From assembly GCA_023055505.1 (NCBI GenBank), contig JALIRH010000001.1:95944530-96008529 (forward strand): a stretch of 64,000 nt of DNA. Reading direction: 5' to 3'. A program made the position numbers and the translations under genes. Below, in pieces: positions 61,939 through 64,000 of the stretch. The notes under the pieces are model-generated. The model ran no database searches. It had not been told where the DNA came from and worked only from the letters and a program-made list of their open reading frames with translations. Each line of letters begins with the position of its first letter. Within the stretch, counting starts at the first letter, position 1. The stretch comes from Callipepla californica brunnescens. Its lineage: Eukaryota > Chordata > Aves > Galliformes > Odontophoridae.

Positions 61939-62746
61939 AAATAAAAGATAGTTTTATTAGGCAAAATAACATATCTTGCAGGGAAGCTGTTGCTTATTTT
62001 GCTCTTAAGGATTTTATAAAGCCTTTTCAGTGTTTTCAAACGTTAAGTAACCTGGACTTCAGAAATTAATAAAAGTTTCCATCTTCCAGAGCAAATGTAG
62101 ATTTTAGTCCTAATATTTATTCCTAATGAACTAATGATATTAAGTACTCAACCTCTGTATGACTCACTGAGATAATGAGAGGTATTAAGTACTTATTATG
62201 ATGGAGGTACTTTGCTAATTAAGTGAAAGAACTGAGACAGACAGAAAAATAGACCTGATTTTCAAAACTTGTGGTTTCTGAAGAGTGTTTTTCTAAAGAA
62301 GAAGCACTAGTCAGTGTGTAGAAACAGCAGTGGAAAGGGAATCTGGTCCAACTTACGCAGAAAGCCTCTCTCTTCAGTGTTTGCTAGTTCTCAACACTGC
62401 CTCTCCGGCCTTTACTTTTAGAACAAGGCTTCTTTAACTCCTGCTGATGCAATAACTAGAAGCAAGGCTTAGCCTTCAATGCTTGGTATTAAACTGGTGT
62501 ACGTTTCTAATGTACTCCATTGCATGGTGCTGCAAACAGTAGAGCCCTCATAGAGTAAGCACCCGTATATGAAATGATTCCATTATCAGATACATGTCAC
62601 AGAGGATTTCCTCCTATGTAAAACATTGACACAAATTACTGAGCTACAAGATTTATCCATTTACTAGGCCACATTTTTCACAGGATTTTACCTTTTTGCA
62701 CACAGGCATTACTTTACAAGCCTGTTTTTGTACAAAGAAAATTCAT

Positions 62747-62766
62747 AAAATAAATAAATAAATAAA
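62747..62766. repeat. (AAAT)n microsatellite
   Basis: Five AAAT-type units. Confidence 0.88.
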
Positions 62767-63489
62767 ATCAGCAAAGCACTTATTTTGTCAAGAAGTGTTT
62801 TCCCTTGAGTGGGAATTTCTTGAAGCAGATTTGGCTGAATATGATATGTTACGACCTTTGGAATAAAATGAAAAGCCTGTGGGACAATACCAGATTTTGG
62901 CAGGATACTGTTGTCACTTTTCAGTTTTCACTTCAACCATTGGCCAAATGCCACACCACAGCCTTGTTCTGACAGTGTAAGTCACACCACAGCCATCACC
63001 ATCCCTTGTTCTGAATGCACTATACCAACCACTACCCACTCTGAAATAAAACATTACCTGTCAGCTCTTGCTGCACATTCCTCATAGACTAATAGCTGAG
63101 GTGTTATGTATGTATGTGTAAGTTGTAGATGCCTCTGGAATGTTCACTTTTGCACCCCGTCCCAGATCCTTTCCATTCCCAGTTTGCCTTTTAAAACTCT
63201 CGATATTGTTTTACCAGACAGATTATCAGATGTAGAGAATTACAAATGAAGAAGCAGTTTCATATTTTCAAATTTGCCTTACACATTTATCTGGGTAATT
63301 GGAAACATACAAAAAAATATCACCTTAAAGTTCCAAATCTAGCACGTAGTGTAAAGGCACTGAAAACCTGTCTTTAAAGATTGCTAGGTCTCTGATCTCA
63401 AAATTACATGACTATCCCACAGAAGATACCCAGTCTCTGCTTGATACTTTTCCTGAAATCGTTGGACTAATAATAGAAAGGAAATTCTG

Positions 63490-63545
63490 AATTATTGTGG
63501 GCCATGTTCTGAGGATCTTACTCAGGTTTTAGTGGGACCTGACAC
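63490..63545. repeat. Old palindromic sauropsid-type repeat, half copy
   Basis: GGGCCATGTTCTGAGGATCT, then TACTCAGG and TTTAGTGGGACC resemble one arm of the amniote repeat with GATCCTTACTCAGG ends. The family name is not certain. Confidence 0.45.
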
Positions 63546-63855
63546 AGATAATTTCCCTTCTAACTGGCAGGAGCCAAGGCAAAGATCACAGGATTTTGCT
63601 GTAGTTACTCATTTAATTTTTACTTCATCATGGTGAATAAAAACATGAAATAGGTAATATCCTACATAAGAATAACAATAGTCGTGCTTCCTAACGTGGT
63701 GGTACTTTGCTTGCTCATATCTAGAACAAGATAGTAGTTTTCCAATACATAATATTTTGATGAAAAGTGATCAGTAAGCTCAAAAAATTATTCTCACTAT
63801 CTTGTGGTTTCTCGATGTGGAGATTTTTTAACCTTGTAACATATATTTACAACAG

Positions 63856-63966
63856 GAACCTGGAGAGATTCAGCCAGTTGGTCCAGATATGCAGCCAGAG
63901 AGAAGAGCAGTTTCCAGCTACCAGCTGCACAACAAAATATCCATTATTTCCTAATTCCAAGACAAG
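63856..63966 (+). other. Candidate 111-bp exon, plus strand
   Basis: TTTACAACAG ends at 63855. In the frame NLERFSQLVQICSQREEQF the sequence is open for 36 codons to AAG followed by GTATGT, a good donor. The length is a multiple of three and both ends are phase 2. The polypyrimidine tract is weak. The peptide is hydrophilic with two cysteines. No family is recognised. It is the best single plus-strand exon candidate here. Confidence 0.28.
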
Positions 63967-64000
63967 GTATGTCTTCTACTTAAACAGTGACCAGAGAAAG

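Larger units (their letters stand above)
54821..64000. other. Unique AT-rich sequence with low-complexity tracts
   Basis: No recognisable gene in 9 kb, apart from an exon candidate at 63856-63966. Contains purine-rich and minisatellite tracts and one old palindromic repeat, listed separately. Confidence 0.55.

Noticed and set aside
62130..62230. MIR-like SINE remnant
   Set aside because: A few words resemble the MIR core, but no continuous alignment could be made by eye.

Overview
The window looks like an AT-rich, gene-poor stretch of a bird macrochromosome. The main evidence is its transposon content. At least thirteen CR1 LINE fragments are present, several ending in the avian CR1 3' signature (ATTCTATG-type octamers). 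There are also three solo LTRs of one endogenous retrovirus family. I found no tRNA-derived SINE, no bacterial-type gene arrangement, no CRISPR array, and no rRNA or tRNA gene. A galliform such as chicken would fit, but the species cannot be settled from the sequence alone.

Layout. Position 1-315 is a decayed CR1 ORF2 piece (+). 2597-4394 holds two CR1 copies head to head (A minus, B plus). 5006-5490 is an antisense CR1 3' end, and 8990-9058 is a tiny CR1 tail. 11830-13122 is an antisense CR1 split by a well-preserved solo LTR (12346-12919) with a perfect 5-bp target duplication. 17583-19255 is the longest antisense CR1, running from the endonuclease to the RT C-terminus. 24535-24945 is a second, internally deleted LTR of the same family. 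29993-30246 is an antisense CR1 end. 32870-34585 is a sense CR1 split by a third LTR in reverse orientation (33029-33550). 37222-38036 carries two sense CR1 tails, 44800-45645 an antisense CR1, and 54620-54820 a sense CR1 tail. The rest is unique AT-rich sequence with microsatellites, the largest being a (GAAA)n tract of about 116 bp at 47947-48062, plus low-complexity purine tracts and a few old palindromic repeats of a type common in sauropsids.

Genes. No host gene can be named. The longest clearly recognisable coding sequences are broken pieces of CR1 endonuclease/reverse transcriptase. A few stretches look like possible exons of host genes: a phase-compatible chain on the minus strand (32682 down to 29074, hydrophobic peptides) and single candidates on the plus strand (36862-36951, 50466-50577, 63856-63966). 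They have plausible splice signals and open frames, but each is close to what chance gives in 64 kb. They are reported as low-confidence hypotheses, to be tested by RNA-seq or cross-species alignment.

The most informative points are two. The LTR family is present at three visibly different ages, with the youngest copy nested in CR1. All four CR1 copies that still cover the RT active site have lost the FADD motif, and two of them share exactly the same substitution. I do not see evidence of a new defence, mobile or regulatory system in this window.
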